A stretch of DNA of 64,000 bases from Clitopilus passeckerianus. Lineage: Eukaryota > Basidiomycota > Agaricomycetes > Agaricales > Entolomataceae. The DNA lies in NCBI GenBank assembly GCA_944990035.1, contig CALYLX010000066.1, forward strand, positions 1,426,001-1,490,000, given 5' to 3'. The notes under the pieces were generated by a model that was not told where the DNA came from, ran no database searches, and saw only the letters and a list, made by a program, of their open reading frames with translations. The number at the start of each line of letters is the position of its first letter. Position 1 is the first letter of the stretch. Shown piece after piece: positions 45,001 through 56,429 of this stretch. The position numbers and the translations under genes were made by a program.

Positions 45001-46521
45001 GCGCTCTGCACGGCCATTTTGTTGAGGCGTGTGCGGTGCACTCTTGTGAATCTAAATGCCATGTTGTCTCAGTGCATTCTCAAACTTGGTGAATTCACCC
45101 CCTCCATCAATACGCCAAGTTTTGATCTTAGCTCCGAATTGGGTATTAACCATGGCAGAGAAGTCTTCCATAGCCTTGACAGCTTCTGATTTTTTATGTA
45201 GAAACGTCACCCATCCGTGGGAGGAGTTATCATCCAAGAAGGAGATAAAGTATTTGTATTTGTGATATGACATCACAGGGAATTCCTTGAGATCAGAATG
45301 AATCATCTCGAAGGGTTCCTTTGCACGAGATTCAGATGGCAGGAAAGACTTTGAAGGCATTTTCCCTTGTGCACATCCTTGGCAAATCGGATTCTCTTTT
45401 GGGAATTTGATGTTCTGCGGACCTTTCCGTGTATGTACCTGACTACGGCGTAAAACCTCCTTGGACGGATGTCCGAGGCGTTTATGCCACAAGTCGTACG
45501 TGGCTGCAAACACGCATGATGCAGCGACCATCTTCTTTGCAGAAGTGATCTTGGTATCTAACCAATAAAGGTTATCACCAGGAATGTGTGGTTTACACAC
45601 TATCTCCGCACGATTCTTATTTCGAGAATAGAATGTCATCGTGGAAGATGAAGCCCTAAGAAGGAGTTTCTCCTTCTGTAAGAATTCTCCCATAGCGAGT
45701 AATCGTGTGGAGAGCTCAGGGAAGTAATAGACTGGAAATAGACGTGTAGTCACTTCAACAGTCTTGTCGGTTCCGGGTCTCACAAATGAATGATCGATGA
45801 ACACAGTTCCTCGACCCCTTATGGAAACTTGTCCACTAGCGGTTACAACTGTTCCAAAGTCACCTTCTTCATATTCGGTGAAGTCATTGAGATTGTTCGT
45901 AAAATGATACGAAGCACCGGAATCCATGATCCATGATGCGGATCCGTCATCTGGTTTCTTCCCTTTACACTTTTTGCATTTATATGCATGACTCATATAT
46001 TTTTGTGACGTATTAGTCACAGATCCTAGTGCTGGCATACATGTCATAAAGGTAGATGCATATGTATCGTGTATAGTAAAGTCCGTAGAGTCTGTGCGTG
46101 AATTTAATCGTCGCCGAAGAGCTCGCTGGATCTTTCTATCAGCAATTGATCTTGAGTCAAAAGTGCAAGGTACTTGCCTGTCAAGAGGGCCGGTTTGGTC
46201 ATTGGCGGCCATCTCCGCATCCCAATCCATCTCCATGTGACCATCTTGACGCTGATCTTCCTGATCCGATTCTCCGCCGAGAGATATTTCGTCGTCGTCG
46301 CAACGTGTACGTTTAGTAGGGCGGGGAGAAGGGGGAAGATCAACAACTTCCTCAATCTGCGCAGATAATGTGGGAGTTTCCTCCGAAGTAGAAGACTGCG
46401 CTACAGTCTTCTTGGCGCGTGTACGAGGGTCATTGGTCTTGCCACATGTATGCTTGACTGGTCCTTCGACTTCTGGATTAGTCCAGCAGCCACACCTAAG
46501 TTGGCAAGTCAGCTCCGCAAT
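42073..46521 (-). pseudogene. pol: Copia Pol: protease, integrase, RT, RNase H, with internal stops
   Basis: Continuous with gag past the TGA at 46522. Order: protease (WIMDSGASYHF), GAG-pre-integrase (LWHKRLGHP...CQGCAQGKM), integrase core (MIHSDLKEF, then IHKSAPHTPQQNGRAER just after the TAG at 45052), a low-complexity linker, reverse transcriptase (ARLVAKGF, IVYVDDAMF) and RNase H (AYTDSDWASD, STEAEYMAL). The TAG at 42970 falls within RT, where most relatives have Trp in a WE.RDLGE-type run. Integrase-before-RT order identifies copia. The stops make it non-functional. Confidence 0.92.
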
Positions 46522-47805
46522 TCACTTGGCATGATCGGGATGATTGCACGTGTTATTATTACATTCAAGCAGATGCGGCCATGGGCATCCAGCCTTAAGA
46601 GTTGCAGCATAGTCCTTTTGGACACCGTCAATGATGGGTCTGCTGTCCCATTTCCCTGGGAGAGCACCTACATCAATGTTGTAGTCGTGGATACCGCAGG
46701 CACGAAGGAGTTCTCGATCAGAGAATGATTGCTCCTTGTGGAACATCGCCATTAAGGGGCGAAGGTAGCGGGGCTCAACATGCATGGACATGCGTTCCAA
46801 GAAAACCTTGGCTTGCATGTAGCGTGGATCCTGTTGATCGCCAGATTGGCCTGGGCCAGTCCACGATGCAGGGGTGGAGATGTGCTCAGAGAGCGTGACT
46901 CCAAGACAGTTGATAAGTGCGACCTTAGCGGTCGTGGGGGCAGGAGGTGGAGGTGGAGTAACCGGTGGAGCCACCATTGCCATAGAGGCAAAAACAGTGG
47001 CTGCCTCAGCCTGATGGGCGTGGCCTTCTTGCTTCTTCTTCTGCGGGCGCCGATTATTCTTGGTCTTCTTTTGGGAAGGACCAGAGTTCGAAGATCCGCC
47101 TTGCGGCTGTGATTGCTGCTGGTTTTGACCCTTTTTGTGTTTGGGGTCAGCACCTTTGCGTTTGACAGCAGAGATCTTGTTGGCAACAATGTGGTTACCG
47201 GAGCGGCGTTCAAATTCGGCAATGATGGATGATCTGATGTTGGGGAAGCTTAAGTCTGCGACGGTCGTATTAGGACCGGAGAGTGAAAGGGCTGCAACGC
47301 TATCCCATTTCTGGGGGATTGCAGCAATCAGAATCATTGCTTTGACGAATTCGGGCAGAGAAGAACCATTTGCAGCGAGGCGTTCAAAGATAAGGTTTAA
47401 GGCAGCGATTTCAGAAGTGGGATTAGCGTTCCCAGAAAGCTTAAAAGTGATGGCTTTCTTGAAATCAGCAAAGATGATGGAAGGTCCAGGGCTGTCGTAG
47501 TTCGTGACAAGATTGTCCCAAGTGGCAGCCGAGTCGGCGCCAATGTTGGCTTGGGACATTGCATTACTCATGCGAAGTGTCATGATACCCTGGGCCTGAT
47601 CATTCTTATCACGCCAAGACCAAATTTCTTTGAGTTCGTCTGCAGTAGGTGCCTGAGGGTTGGCAGGCGTGGGAAGCGGATAGTGACCACCAACGATTTG
47701 CCAGAGCCCTTGGGACTGCAAGTAGGCTTTCATCTTTGTTTGGAAGATGATCCAGTTACTACCATCAAAGGTAGGGACGAGTGACGTCATGTTTGATGAA
47801 GACAT
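46522..47805 (-). CDS. gag: Copia Gag
   Basis: 427 codons from an ATG (47805). N-terminal FDGSNWIIFQTKMKAYL is typical of the copia Gag (UBN2-type) domain. A Lys/Gln/Pro-rich stretch follows, and the C-terminus has a Cys/His cluster (LECNNNTCNHPDH). It ends at TGA 46522, after which the same frame continues into pol for 95 more codons before the next ATG, so the stop is probably a mutation in a fused Gag-Pol frame rather than the natural end. Confidence 0.75.
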   Translation of the reverse strand: MSSSNMTSLVPTFDGSNWIIFQTKMKAYLQSQGLWQIVGGHYPLPTPANPQAPTADELKEIWSWRDKNDQAQGIMTLRMSNAMSQANIGADSAATWDNLVTNYDSPGPSIIFADFKKAITFKLSGNANPTSEIAALNLIFERLAANGSSLPEFVKAMILIAAIPQKWDSVAALSLSGPNTTVADLSFPNIRSSIIAEFERRSGNHIVANKISAVKRKGADPKHKKGQNQQQSQPQGGSSNSGPSQKKTKNNRRPQKKKQEGHAHQAEAATVFASMAMVAPPVTPPPPPAPTTAKVALINCLGVTLSEHISTPASWTGPGQSGDQQDPRYMQAKVFLERMSMHVEPRYLRPLMAMFHKEQSFSDRELLRACGIHDYNIDVGALPGKWDSRPIIDGVQKDYAATLKAGCPWPHLLECNNNTCNHPDHAK

Positions 47806-48042
47806 TGATCTAGATCAAACAAAAGAAGTCAGCATCAGTTGAGACACATGTAACAGTGACGACACTGCTGTGCTCAACGAGCTATGAACCTCTATACCAG
47901 ATGGTATTGAGATACTTCCTGAGTTGTCGTAGATCCAACCCTTGAGGTTGATCTAAACGACGAGCTCAGAGGTCTAGAACCGATCCGCAATGTCGAGCAC
48001 ATCCGTAAGGATAGCTACAGACAGCGATCAGGGCCTATAACC
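47806..48042 (-). other. Copia leader and primer-binding region
   Basis: Between the gag ATG and the 5' LTR. Immediately inside the LTR the minus strand reads GGTTATAGGCCCTGATCGC, the expected place for a primer site; I could not match it confidently to a tRNA. Confidence 0.5.
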
Positions 48043-48414
48043 TGTCGAGCAAGCATGCCTTCCAGCGAGGGAAGTTGCGGACGACCCTTACCTTGAGCTA
48101 GGTGTGGGCTTGTGAGGTGAGAGTGAACTATGTAATAAGACTGGGTAAGTCTCCAATGTATTGAGGTGAAGTACATAGGTTTATATACATAAGGAGAGTG
48201 TGCACAGACCATGTATATGTAAGCATATCTAGAATGTTCTGTGCTAAATATAGTACGGAAGTGATACGGAATGAGTTATATGTAGTCATGAAGTGTCACG
48301 TGAGTTGCCATGAGGCGTATTCGTAAGAAGACATCATAATGGTGCAATATGGCGCAATACTAATCATGTGATGTCACGTGATTAGTCACGTGAGTGGTAC
48401 GCGTCTATTCAACA
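48043..48414 (-). repeat. 5' LTR of the Copia element
   Basis: 372 bp with a minus-strand TATA box (TATATAAA, about 48180-48190). Confidence 0.93.
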
Positions 48415-48984
48415 GGTAGGTCTTCTCTTGCGTTGTATCAAGCCAATCTGTTACGGTGTGATCTAGATCCATCGGATGGTCAAAGCTGGCATCTTCTTGG
48501 TCGTGTGTATTGGGCAGCGCAGAATTACCAGGCGGCATACGAATCATACGTACAAGCCGCCTATTACAACGCGCCTGAGCGGACTCTCTGGCATTCCGTT
48601 GGAGTTCTTTACTCTGATCTCAGGCAGTACCACCATGCTATTAAGGTATACCGCCGCGCAGTCTGCATTGACCCCTATGATCATGAAGCCTGGGTTAACC
48701 TCGGGGATCTCTATGAAGCCACTGGCCAGATTGAGGATGCTATTGTAGCGTTCAAGTATGCAGCAGATGTGGAGCCGAGCGATACTACTACTACTCAGCG
48801 GCTTCAGAGTTTGAGGGACAGACGGGATACTGGCAGTCGAATCCCCGATGATCCAAGTAACTATCCGCCCAGTGCACTGGATGAACAAGACTTGGGTGTG
48901 GAATCCGATGGTGATATCCTTTCTCCCTTATGGTGCCAAAGCATTTACTTCAGATACTATACTCCGATTGCTCATTGCTTCTGA
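48415..48984 (+). pseudogene. Ssn6/Cyc8-like TPR fragment, 5' truncated at the Copia LTR
   Basis: The frame entered straight from the LTR encodes about three tetratricopeptide repeats (DGQSWHLLGRVYWAAQNY, TLWHSVGVLYSDLRQY, EAWVNLGDLYEATGQI). Wording and order match the C-terminal TPRs of the general co-repressor Ssn6/Cyc8, which partners Tup1. The full protein has about ten TPRs and a long tail; here the N-terminal repeats are missing and the tail ends after about 60 unrelated-looking residues. It starts exactly at the LTR edge (48414/48415), so the rest was lost or moved. An intact gene presumably lies elsewhere. Confidence 0.75.
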
Positions 48985-49299
48985 GACGACCACGTTGCTT
49001 TAATCATCTGTCCTTTCTATTATACATGACTTATTATACTTACCAAGGCATCTTTCTTCAGAATTCCCATGCTTATCCTATGTATACAGTACCTCTTACC
49101 CCACTGAATGTAACCAACAACTTCTCCATCTGGACAATTGTTGTCTTGTCTTTGTTATAATTTGAACTCTGATATTCCAGTATTGTGCAGAGTGCAGTAT
49201 GGAGATGGTGGCGAAGACGAGAAAGGAAGATCGCCGTTCGGTGGTTTATCATTCCCTGGAAATGTGTATATGGATACAAATACTCGATACCGCAATCTC
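48985..49299. other. No gene seen
   Basis: AT-rich flank downstream of the TPR fragment; only short frames on both strands. Confidence 0.5.
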
Positions 49300-50400
49300 A
49301 TCCAACCACACTTCTTCCTCATGATCTCCCTCCGTCGATGCACCAAGTACAACACCAACAAGCGACCCAACTACTTCATCTCCTTCCATCTCCCGCTTGT
49401 CCTACCCGAGGCTCCCGATGCCTATACACCGCCAATACCGCCGTGGTGATGATGGGGCCAGTTCATGGTGGGAGATGTACCATTGTACAGTCGGCGCCTC
49501 GGTTTCCTCGACTATTCGGAATTCCTCACCATCCCCTCCTTCATCTTCACCGTTCACCCCTTAGGTCTTTGATTGGTTTTCGGAGATCATGTCGAGTTCG
49601 TCTTCGACTTCTCCATCCTCCACTCCTCTGAGTCGGATTCCGAGGAGAGAAGGGCGACCTTCGACGAACGGGAGTACAACGTCAAGTCCCTTAACAATCC
49701 TCCTTGAGGAACGACTTGAGCTTGGGGAGAACCCTTCCGCTACGGTCCATGTGTATATGTTGCTTTTCGGGCCCCATGGCTTGGTCTCGACCTTGGCTTG
49801 TGTGGGTTGGGCGGATATTCGCCCAGCAACTCGTCAGATTCGGGTTTGACCAGAAGCGGGGTGTGAAGGGCGGGGTGGAAGGGGTAGGTGGGTAGGTGTT
49901 TTGACGCAAGAGGGGGAGTAAGGGAAAGAGGGTAGGAGGATAGGGAGGGCGGTTAGGGAGGGATACGTCATGTCCTTCTTCCTGCTTCAAATTACGGTCG
50001 TGGCCGATTATCGGCGTCGGCACTTCTGCTGTTGTCACCTAAACTTTCGCCTTCTTGACGTCGTCCCGATGATCAGGCTCAAGGGCCTGGGGCTCGACGA
50101 TAGGTAGCCACCAACTAGGGCCCAAATGTCCTTGGCACATATCTTCCTCCAGGTCGTAGTCCTTCCTCTTCTGAACGAGCGGAGGTATGTGTACGAGAGA
50201 GTGGGACCTGCAACACGGGTACAACATCAGTTGCCTGAGCAAACGGGAGAGGGAGAGAAAGACGTACGATGTTGACCAAGCCAATCGAGCTATGAGGTTG
50301 TTGAGAGCAAATGATCGATGACATGTTGTATGAGCAGCAGTAGCATGCCATAGCGTTTGGCAGCGTATAGAGGCAGCAGGCTCGTCCTTTCTGGAAGCCG
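49300..50400 (-). repeat. Decayed duplicated block, copy A
   Basis: Resembles 52450-53460 in order along its whole length: TTCTTCCTC...AACAAG near 49310/52505, a TTGAGCTT..GGAGA stretch near 49727/52857, GGTCTCGACCTT/GGATCTCGACCTT near 49782/52913, and ACGTACGA..TTGACCA/ACGTACGACTATGACCA near 50265/53440. The minus strand gives the better protein similarity (for example LLGIRLRGVEDGEVEDE here and RFFRIRLGEPEEEDED there), but both copies have stops and shifts. A degenerate gene family is likely; function unknown. Confidence 0.45.
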
Positions 50401-51289
50401 CACATGCTCCGTGTCGGCGACTTTGGGTAGGTTCATCATTCTCTTTGACTCGTCCAAAGACTGGCTGCGGGCTATTCCCTATCGAAAGTTCCCGCCGTTG
50501 AAGGGATAATGAAATGAGGCCAGAGGGGGAATAGAGGGAGGAGGAAACGAGCGGTGTGGAAATAAATTCCTGAGCCGCAGGGAGTGTACTGTAGCCGGGT
50601 CTCGTTGATGTTGGTAGAGTACGAGCGGACCTGAATGAAAAATAGTTCCTCGAAGATCGAGGAGTGAGCGTGAACGTAAGGGATCAAGAGCTGATGGTGG
50701 CCTTTAGCCGAGATGCACGACGCGTCTGAGGAGGGGAAAGAGAGAGACTGAAAACTGAACGTAAAAACACTCAACGAACTAATGCCCACTCTTTGTGGAC
50801 GATGCTGGAGTTCTCTTTGAACTCAATGCTGAAGTATTCTTGAGTTGTCCGACTGACGAACGAGCTATCACAGGCTGGAAAGTTAGGAAAAAACTGTATA
50901 TTGCAGGGAGCGGGGAAAAGTGGGAAGTTGGGGATTCCTCTGGTCGAAAATACAGGTGGTGGGTATTAATAATGTACAGAAACCGAAGGGGCACGTACTC
51001 TCGTGCCCCCGGACCCAAAATGATGTCATAATGTACAGAAAAACGAAGAGGGAGCTCGAAACTGAGAGAGAAAGAATAACATACGAAAAAGGAAAGGCCT
51101 TGACCGAATGTGGAAATACCTCCGGATGACGAGTTCTGGGGAATTTCTCAAGGCGATGGGAGTCGCGTAGGCGTGCTGTGGCCCTAGCAGCATCTTTTAC
51201 GCGTCCTAGGACTCCCTTCAGCACTCTACCATCCCAGATTCGTTTCCCCTTTGATATCTCCAGACCCGATGTCGGCTGTATAGTACAAT
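50401..51289. other. No gene supported
   Basis: Purine-rich on the plus strand with short overlapping frames. No splice-consistent gene found. Confidence 0.45.
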
Positions 51290-51800
51290 GTAATTAATTA
51301 TGGAATAGAAAAGAAATATACGTATCGTTCGTCTCGAGAGTCCTTAACCATATCCTGCAGAGAATGTGATGCGGTTTACACGATGGAATGGAAGTCTTGA
51401 CCATCCAGACACGCAGAATAACATAACGAGGTGTATAGCGATCTTGAGGAGGAATGCGAGGTTTGCTGCGAATGCCGAGAAGGCTTGATGGTGTCGGGGA
51501 AATACCAAGTTGCCGGTGAACGATCTTCTTCTGCACGTTCCCTCTGTACGTCCAGATTCCCTTCCACAGCGGAAGATGGTGGTAGAGATGTGGCAGAAGC
51601 CTTGGAACTGGCGAAGGGTGCCGGTGAGACCTATGCTTCGATGGTGTGGAAGAGACGGCTGTGGAGCTGGTTTCCGAAGGTTTCGCGTATGGTGCCCCAA
51701 ATTCGCCTTGAAAACTTTTTGGCAAGGAACATGCCAGGAGGGCCGGCGAACGAATTAGGCTAAATAGAGAAGGGGTGGGTCCAAAGGGGGACATACGTCG
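51290..51800 (-). repeat. Possible third decayed block of the same family
   Basis: A minus-strand frame (51294-51794, 166 codons) shares short patterns with the minus strand of 53450-53690 (ETSSTAVSSTP against SRTSSTGFSSAP; ISPTPSSLLGI region against the following hydrophobic run). Overlapping frames and lack of clear introns argue that it is a remnant, not a working gene. Confidence 0.3.
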
Positions 51801-51929
51801 GTGTGGTGGGTTGCGGTCGACAGCGCATCAATGGGGTGAACGTCCAACATTGGCGTTGGTAGGGCAAGATGAGGACATCAAGGTTTGATGGATGGGCGGC
51901 CAACATCAGCGTAGAAAAGCATAGAGAAT

Positions 51930-52440
51930 AGGCGAGGCATCTATCAAGGAGAGTTCAGATACTGACATCCAGGAGGGAAGAGGAAGAACCTCTGCACGTA
52001 CTCAAGAAAGTCCAGGTTTGGTGGCACCTGGCAGCGAGTCAACGCCCATGATTTTAATGACTGTCCTGGGTTTAGACTGGTTTACGTCGTATCCTTTCGA
52101 GCATGGCAGCAATAGAGCAAGACACCATGTCATTCGGTAGAAACTCCGAGCAGAGTATAGCTATGGATATTTCAGAATATAGGTTGAACGGTTGAGGACG
52201 ACAGCCAGACATCGAGGAGGAGTGTGCGACTGTATTGCCAAATACAGTTCCCGCGCTGACTCATCCAGGCGCTTTTGCAAGCGCTAAAGCATCCAATGAG
52301 TTCATCACAGCCACAACAGTTCCGTGTGTAGCGTGTAGGTATCAAAGACGCCAGGGAAACAACACTCAATCTTCCGTAGCTTGTCATTCCCTACGAAAAG
52401 CGCCATTAACACGAATACTAGATAATACAAACCATGAACG
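51930..52440. repeat. Dispersed repeat shared with 11980-12480
   Basis: Several blocks occur in the same order in both intervals (ACTCAAGAAA, GGTTT.GTGG or GTGGCCAACAGTGGGTTT, TTTCAGAATAT, GAGTGTG, CTGACTCATC.AGGC, CATCACAGCCACA-like reversed context). Coding potential is not visible in either. Confidence 0.4.
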
Positions 52441-52449
52441 ACTAACTAT

Positions 52450-53700
52450 GTACGTTCACCTCCTCCGCTTCCCGGCTTCTTCTCATTCTCCCCAACTTCT
52501 TCGTATCTTCCTCCGCAACAAGTACACTACCAACAACCCTTCGCCCCTCCTCCTCCTCCGCTCCTCTCTCATGCATCCCGCAACCCGAGTCCCCAAACGC
52601 ACATACACACCCAACGCGATTCCAAGGACTGACTCCATCGTGGTAACGACCCCCAGTGGCCAGTGGGAGAGGTGTGGGAGAGGCGTCACGGTCGTCTAGG
52701 CTTCTTCAACCTATCCCTCCCCTCCACCATCTTCGTCCTCCTCCTCCGGCTCTCCCAGTCGAATCCGAAAGAAGCGGAGAAGAGGCGTCTTCTCCGAAGA
52801 GCATATGATCCTGTCCGTATTCGCCTGCCCTTGCCGTTTTGTCCCCTGGGACGAAGTTGAGCTTCAGGAGAGACCTTCGATCCACGTGGTCATGATGACT
52901 TCAAAGCCAGTGGATCTCGACCTTGAGGCATGCGTGAGTTGGTGGATATTCATCCCCCAACTTGTCGGATATGAGCAGAAGCGAGGTGAGCGGCGGGAGT
53001 GGGTGGAGACCCAGGCGGTTTGGATGGAGATTTGGAGCTGGTGGCACACGAAGAGATGGGGGTGGTGGACGTAGTGAAATGTGGGAAGGACGAAAGAGGG
53101 TGAGGATGGCGACTAGGGTTACGGAGGATAGTGCTGTGCCATTCTTCTTGCTTCGGGATATCCTCGTCGCATCCTTGACTACATTCACCCCAAGTTGGCC
53201 CTTCCTGATATCCTATCATCAGGTTCAGAGGTCACAGCGCCGGCAACAAAGTCGAAATCAAGGGGGGGGGACGATAGGCAGTAGCGAAATAGGCACTGAA
53301 TGTGCCATGTCCTGGCTATAGCGTCCTCATGTTGTCGTCGTCTTGTTCAAGAGGTACAAAGGCGGGTACACGTTCGAGCGGAATCTACGGTACGAACTAC
53401 CGAGATCAGTCGGCATGGTGATGGTGGATGAGTGAAAAACGACGTACGACTATGACCAAAGCAAGTAGGCTATGCGATTTCCCGAGAGCGAGGAAATGAA
53501 AATAGGATGCTGCAGTCGTTGCAGGGAGAGAACTATGGAGGGGTTCACTTGCATGAAAGAGATGGGTGTAGCGCGAGCCTTAGAGCCAGGAAAAGGTGGG
53601 GGTGCGGAAGAGAAGCCTGTTGAGCTAGTTCTGGAGGGTTTCACAGTCGGAGACAGAAGCAATGGCTGTAGCGCCAACGAGCCTACGAGACAAATATGAG
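52450..53700 (-). repeat. Decayed duplicated block, copy B
   Basis: Partner of 49300-50400. It contains a G8 run (about 53261-53268) and frames on both strands that are short. See copy A for the shared blocks. Confidence 0.45.
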
Positions 53701-53929
53701 GTTAAAAGAGGCGGATATGGGGAAGGAAGGAAGGGCTGCGTACTGGTGAAGAACAGGTGCCTGATCAGTGCCGAGGTGGTATTGGCATCCGCCACCCCAG
53801 AGTGGATGGGTTTGTCGGCTTTTTTCGGCATCGAGGTAGAAAGTCACAATGGTGACTGCGAGTCTTCGTCGCAGTTAAAAGTAGCCGTGGCCTTCGTACC
53901 ACAATTAATATTGGATCTACCATGAAAGA

Positions 53930-55330
53930 AGACATTTAGCTATCTATTGGTTTGTGTGGAGAAAAGGACTTACAATGTTTCAATGTTTGTCGAAATTAAA
54001 CATCATTGTGCGGCTCGAAACGACGCCGCCATGGATTGAAACGTTAACCATCCATGAAAGGTGGTAGTTGTGGCAAGCGTCTATTGCAGGACGCCTCTGT
54101 TCTGACAATTGAGTTGGATGGTGGATGTTGGTCGAGGAGAACGTGGCCGTCTTGGAGTCTGTTGTCGCGGTTGGTTCCTCTTCCTAAGCGACGGTTTGCC
54201 AAATGGGGTCTTGTCAACGCACGGACCGCTTGGAATCTCTAAACCCCACACGCACTTCTCTTTCGGTTCATTGCTCCCACTTGGCCCAGATTGTTGTCCC
54301 TCGAATAGAACTGATCTCGGCCCCGCCACAACTCAATGGTACTCCTGCTCTGCGCCTGTAGTTTGGATCTGGCAGCCTTGACTCTCAGGCTACTTATGTA
54401 TTTGCACATCCGTAGAAGCTTCAGAGCGGATCCCGTAGTTCCTTAGGGAATAAAGAGAGTCCAATATGCATGACGGACTCAGATTCTTGACCCGAGATAG
54501 AATGGAATTAGAACGCATATGCCAAGGCATTCGACGCCGCTGGATGACGTGTCCCACCTACCACACGTTCCGATTAGAGGTCCCTTGATGCTCAACATTC
54601 GATGTGGCACATCCTTTCGCCAAACCGTATGCATCGATGTTGCAGTTTCAGGTGTCTTCGCCAACCCACTCAGTGTCCATACTCTTTTTCTCCCCAACGT
54701 TCCCAATCCCAGGTGCGTATCAATGGATTTCTCTCACCTGTCCCATATGATAATCCACTCTTTTAGATATTTCCAGATATTATCGCAATGTAACGTGGTC
54801 TCGAGTTTTATTGTGGCTTGCAAGTGAGCTAACTGTTCAAAAAGGCCATATGCCCGTGGAGCATTTCAGAGCTTTGGTACAACGCTCACAATCGTGACTC
54901 GAATCGACGGCCTAGAATTCAAATTCACCGCCACTCTAACTCGCCCAATCCAGGGCACGGCTACTCGGGAAATTGTTGGAATCATATACGAAACGCCTCC
55001 AACTGGTGAGGCATCCCTCAAAGGACAGATTGGTCCGGAAACCCTCCATTTCACAATCACGGATGGTGTGTCAGGCGGCGGAAGGTTGAGGACTCCCCTC
55101 CCCCATATGAGTACAGTCGAAGCAAAAGGAGTTTGGCACGTCGGACCCTAGTAGGAGACATTGTTCAATGCTTTTTGCCTAGCGTATTACCCATTTTTAG
55201 CAACGTCTGTACGTTACATTCTGGATTCAAATTGATTCACATTTTGTTGTTCCAAAAGGCGTTGTTTGATCACCTGGATGTTTAACATCAATCTCGTCGT
55301 CAATATCTGAGTGAATCTCCACCAATTTTC
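53930..55330 (+). repeat. Tandem duplication unit 1 (about 1.4 kb, carries a gene)
   Basis: Resembles 55715-57570 collinearly: CGAAACGACGCC (54016 and 55800), a GAGTTGGATGGT block (54112 and 55893), GACGCCGCTGGATGAC (54532 and 56281), the gene, and its 3' flank (AGGAGACAT.GTTCA, 55153 and 57403). The offset grows from about 1785 to 2251 nt, so about 470 bp was inserted in unit 2. Confidence 0.7.
54519..55151 (+). CDS. Two-exon gene, first member of a tandem pair, unknown function
   Basis: Exon 1 is 54519-54712 (ATG 54519), the intron 54713-54844 (132 nt, GTGCGT...AAAAAG with CTAAC upstream of the acceptor) and exon 2 54845-55151 (307 nt, TAG). The joined frame gives about 166 residues. The C-terminal domain, about 100 residues from exon 2, looks beta-rich (TLTIVTRIDGLEFKFTA, VGIIYETPPTGEASLKG, FTITDGVSGGGRL). 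No signal peptide or catalytic motif. The paralogue at 56880-57402 has an intron and second exon of exactly the same lengths, which supports the model. The exon 1 start is less sure than exon 2. Confidence 0.6.
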
Positions 55331-56429
55331 AGACCCGACAGCGAAAAACATGGACTCGGATGATAGCTTATCCCGTTCCAGCGTTCGAGCCACCGTGAAC
55401 TTAAAGCATCGTGGTCTGGTAATCAGTGATTCGGACTACGACTAGTACCCGGCTGTGTCCATTCGTTTATATTACCACCTCGTAATAACCTGGAAAACCA
55501 TGAGTCGAGCGATGGTACAGAGGGGGATCTACTACCAGAGCGCGCAGAAACGCTCTCACATTCTATGCTCTTATTGAGATGCTGGAGTTCGAACGCTTCA
55601 TTAATCAACTTCAGAGAAGTTACCATCAGATAACTGTGACTCGTTTCTTAAGTCGGTCACTTTACAAAACTTGTCCAAATCTGGCGTGCGGTGAATGGAC
55701 GATATGTGAATGGACGATAGAAGACATGTAATTATCTATCGGTGGAAGGGTAGAAAAGTACTTCTAATGGATGTCAAAATTTAGAATCCCTTTGTGGGTC
55801 GAAACGACGCCACCATGGGTTGAGACGTTAAGCTTTGCTACATGATAGTAGTTGTAGCAAGCATCTTCGGTAGGAAACCTCGGTTCTGATAACTGAGTTG
55901 GATGGTAGAGGTGGGTTGAGGAGAACGTTGCTGTCGCGGTTCAGTCCACATGTTAAGCGGCGATTTCGCCAAATGGGGACTTGTGAATGCACAGACCCCG
56001 CACTCTCTTCTCTTCGGTCCACTTTCATCTGGCCCTGGATTGTTGTCGCTCAATACAGCTGGTATCTCGGTCCCAACCCTCATCCAGTGATACACACTGT
56101 CACTCTGGATATGTAGCTTATATCTAGCAGCCCTGACTCTGTGGATATGCTACTACAGGTCCACAGCTATGCACACATCCAAATGGGCTGATGAGCAGAT
56201 CTCATAGTTGTTCAGGGAATTAAGCTCGTTCGATGGACTCTGATTTTTGAACCGATATAGAATAAAAATAGAACGCATTTCGACGCCGCTGGATGACATG
56301 CCCCACCTCTCAGCTGCGGCATTTCTCATTAATCTACCACACGTTCCGATCTGGACTAAGTCTCTTGTCGTTCTGAATGCTCGACATTCGATGTGGCACG
56401 TCCTTCTGCCAAACTCATCGATGCTCAAA

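Larger units (their letters stand above)
41683..48414 (-). mobile_element. Ty1/copia retrotransposon (inactive), no matching target duplication
   Basis: LTRs of 372 bp (41683-42054 and 48043-48414, TGTCGAGC...TCAACA) that differ at several positions (about 2 percent). A purine tract (GAGGGGGTG, minus) precedes the 3' LTR. Gag-Pol is one frame from 47805 to 42073 with stops at 46522 (TGA), 45052 (TAG) and 42970 (TAG). The flanking 5-mers are TCGTC and GGTAG, which do not match. Each flank is a different truncated gene, so the element sits at a rearrangement junction. Confidence 0.93.

Noticed and set aside
53261..53268. Run of eight G as a regulatory or structural signal
   Set aside because: A single short homopolymer inside a decayed block; no supporting context.
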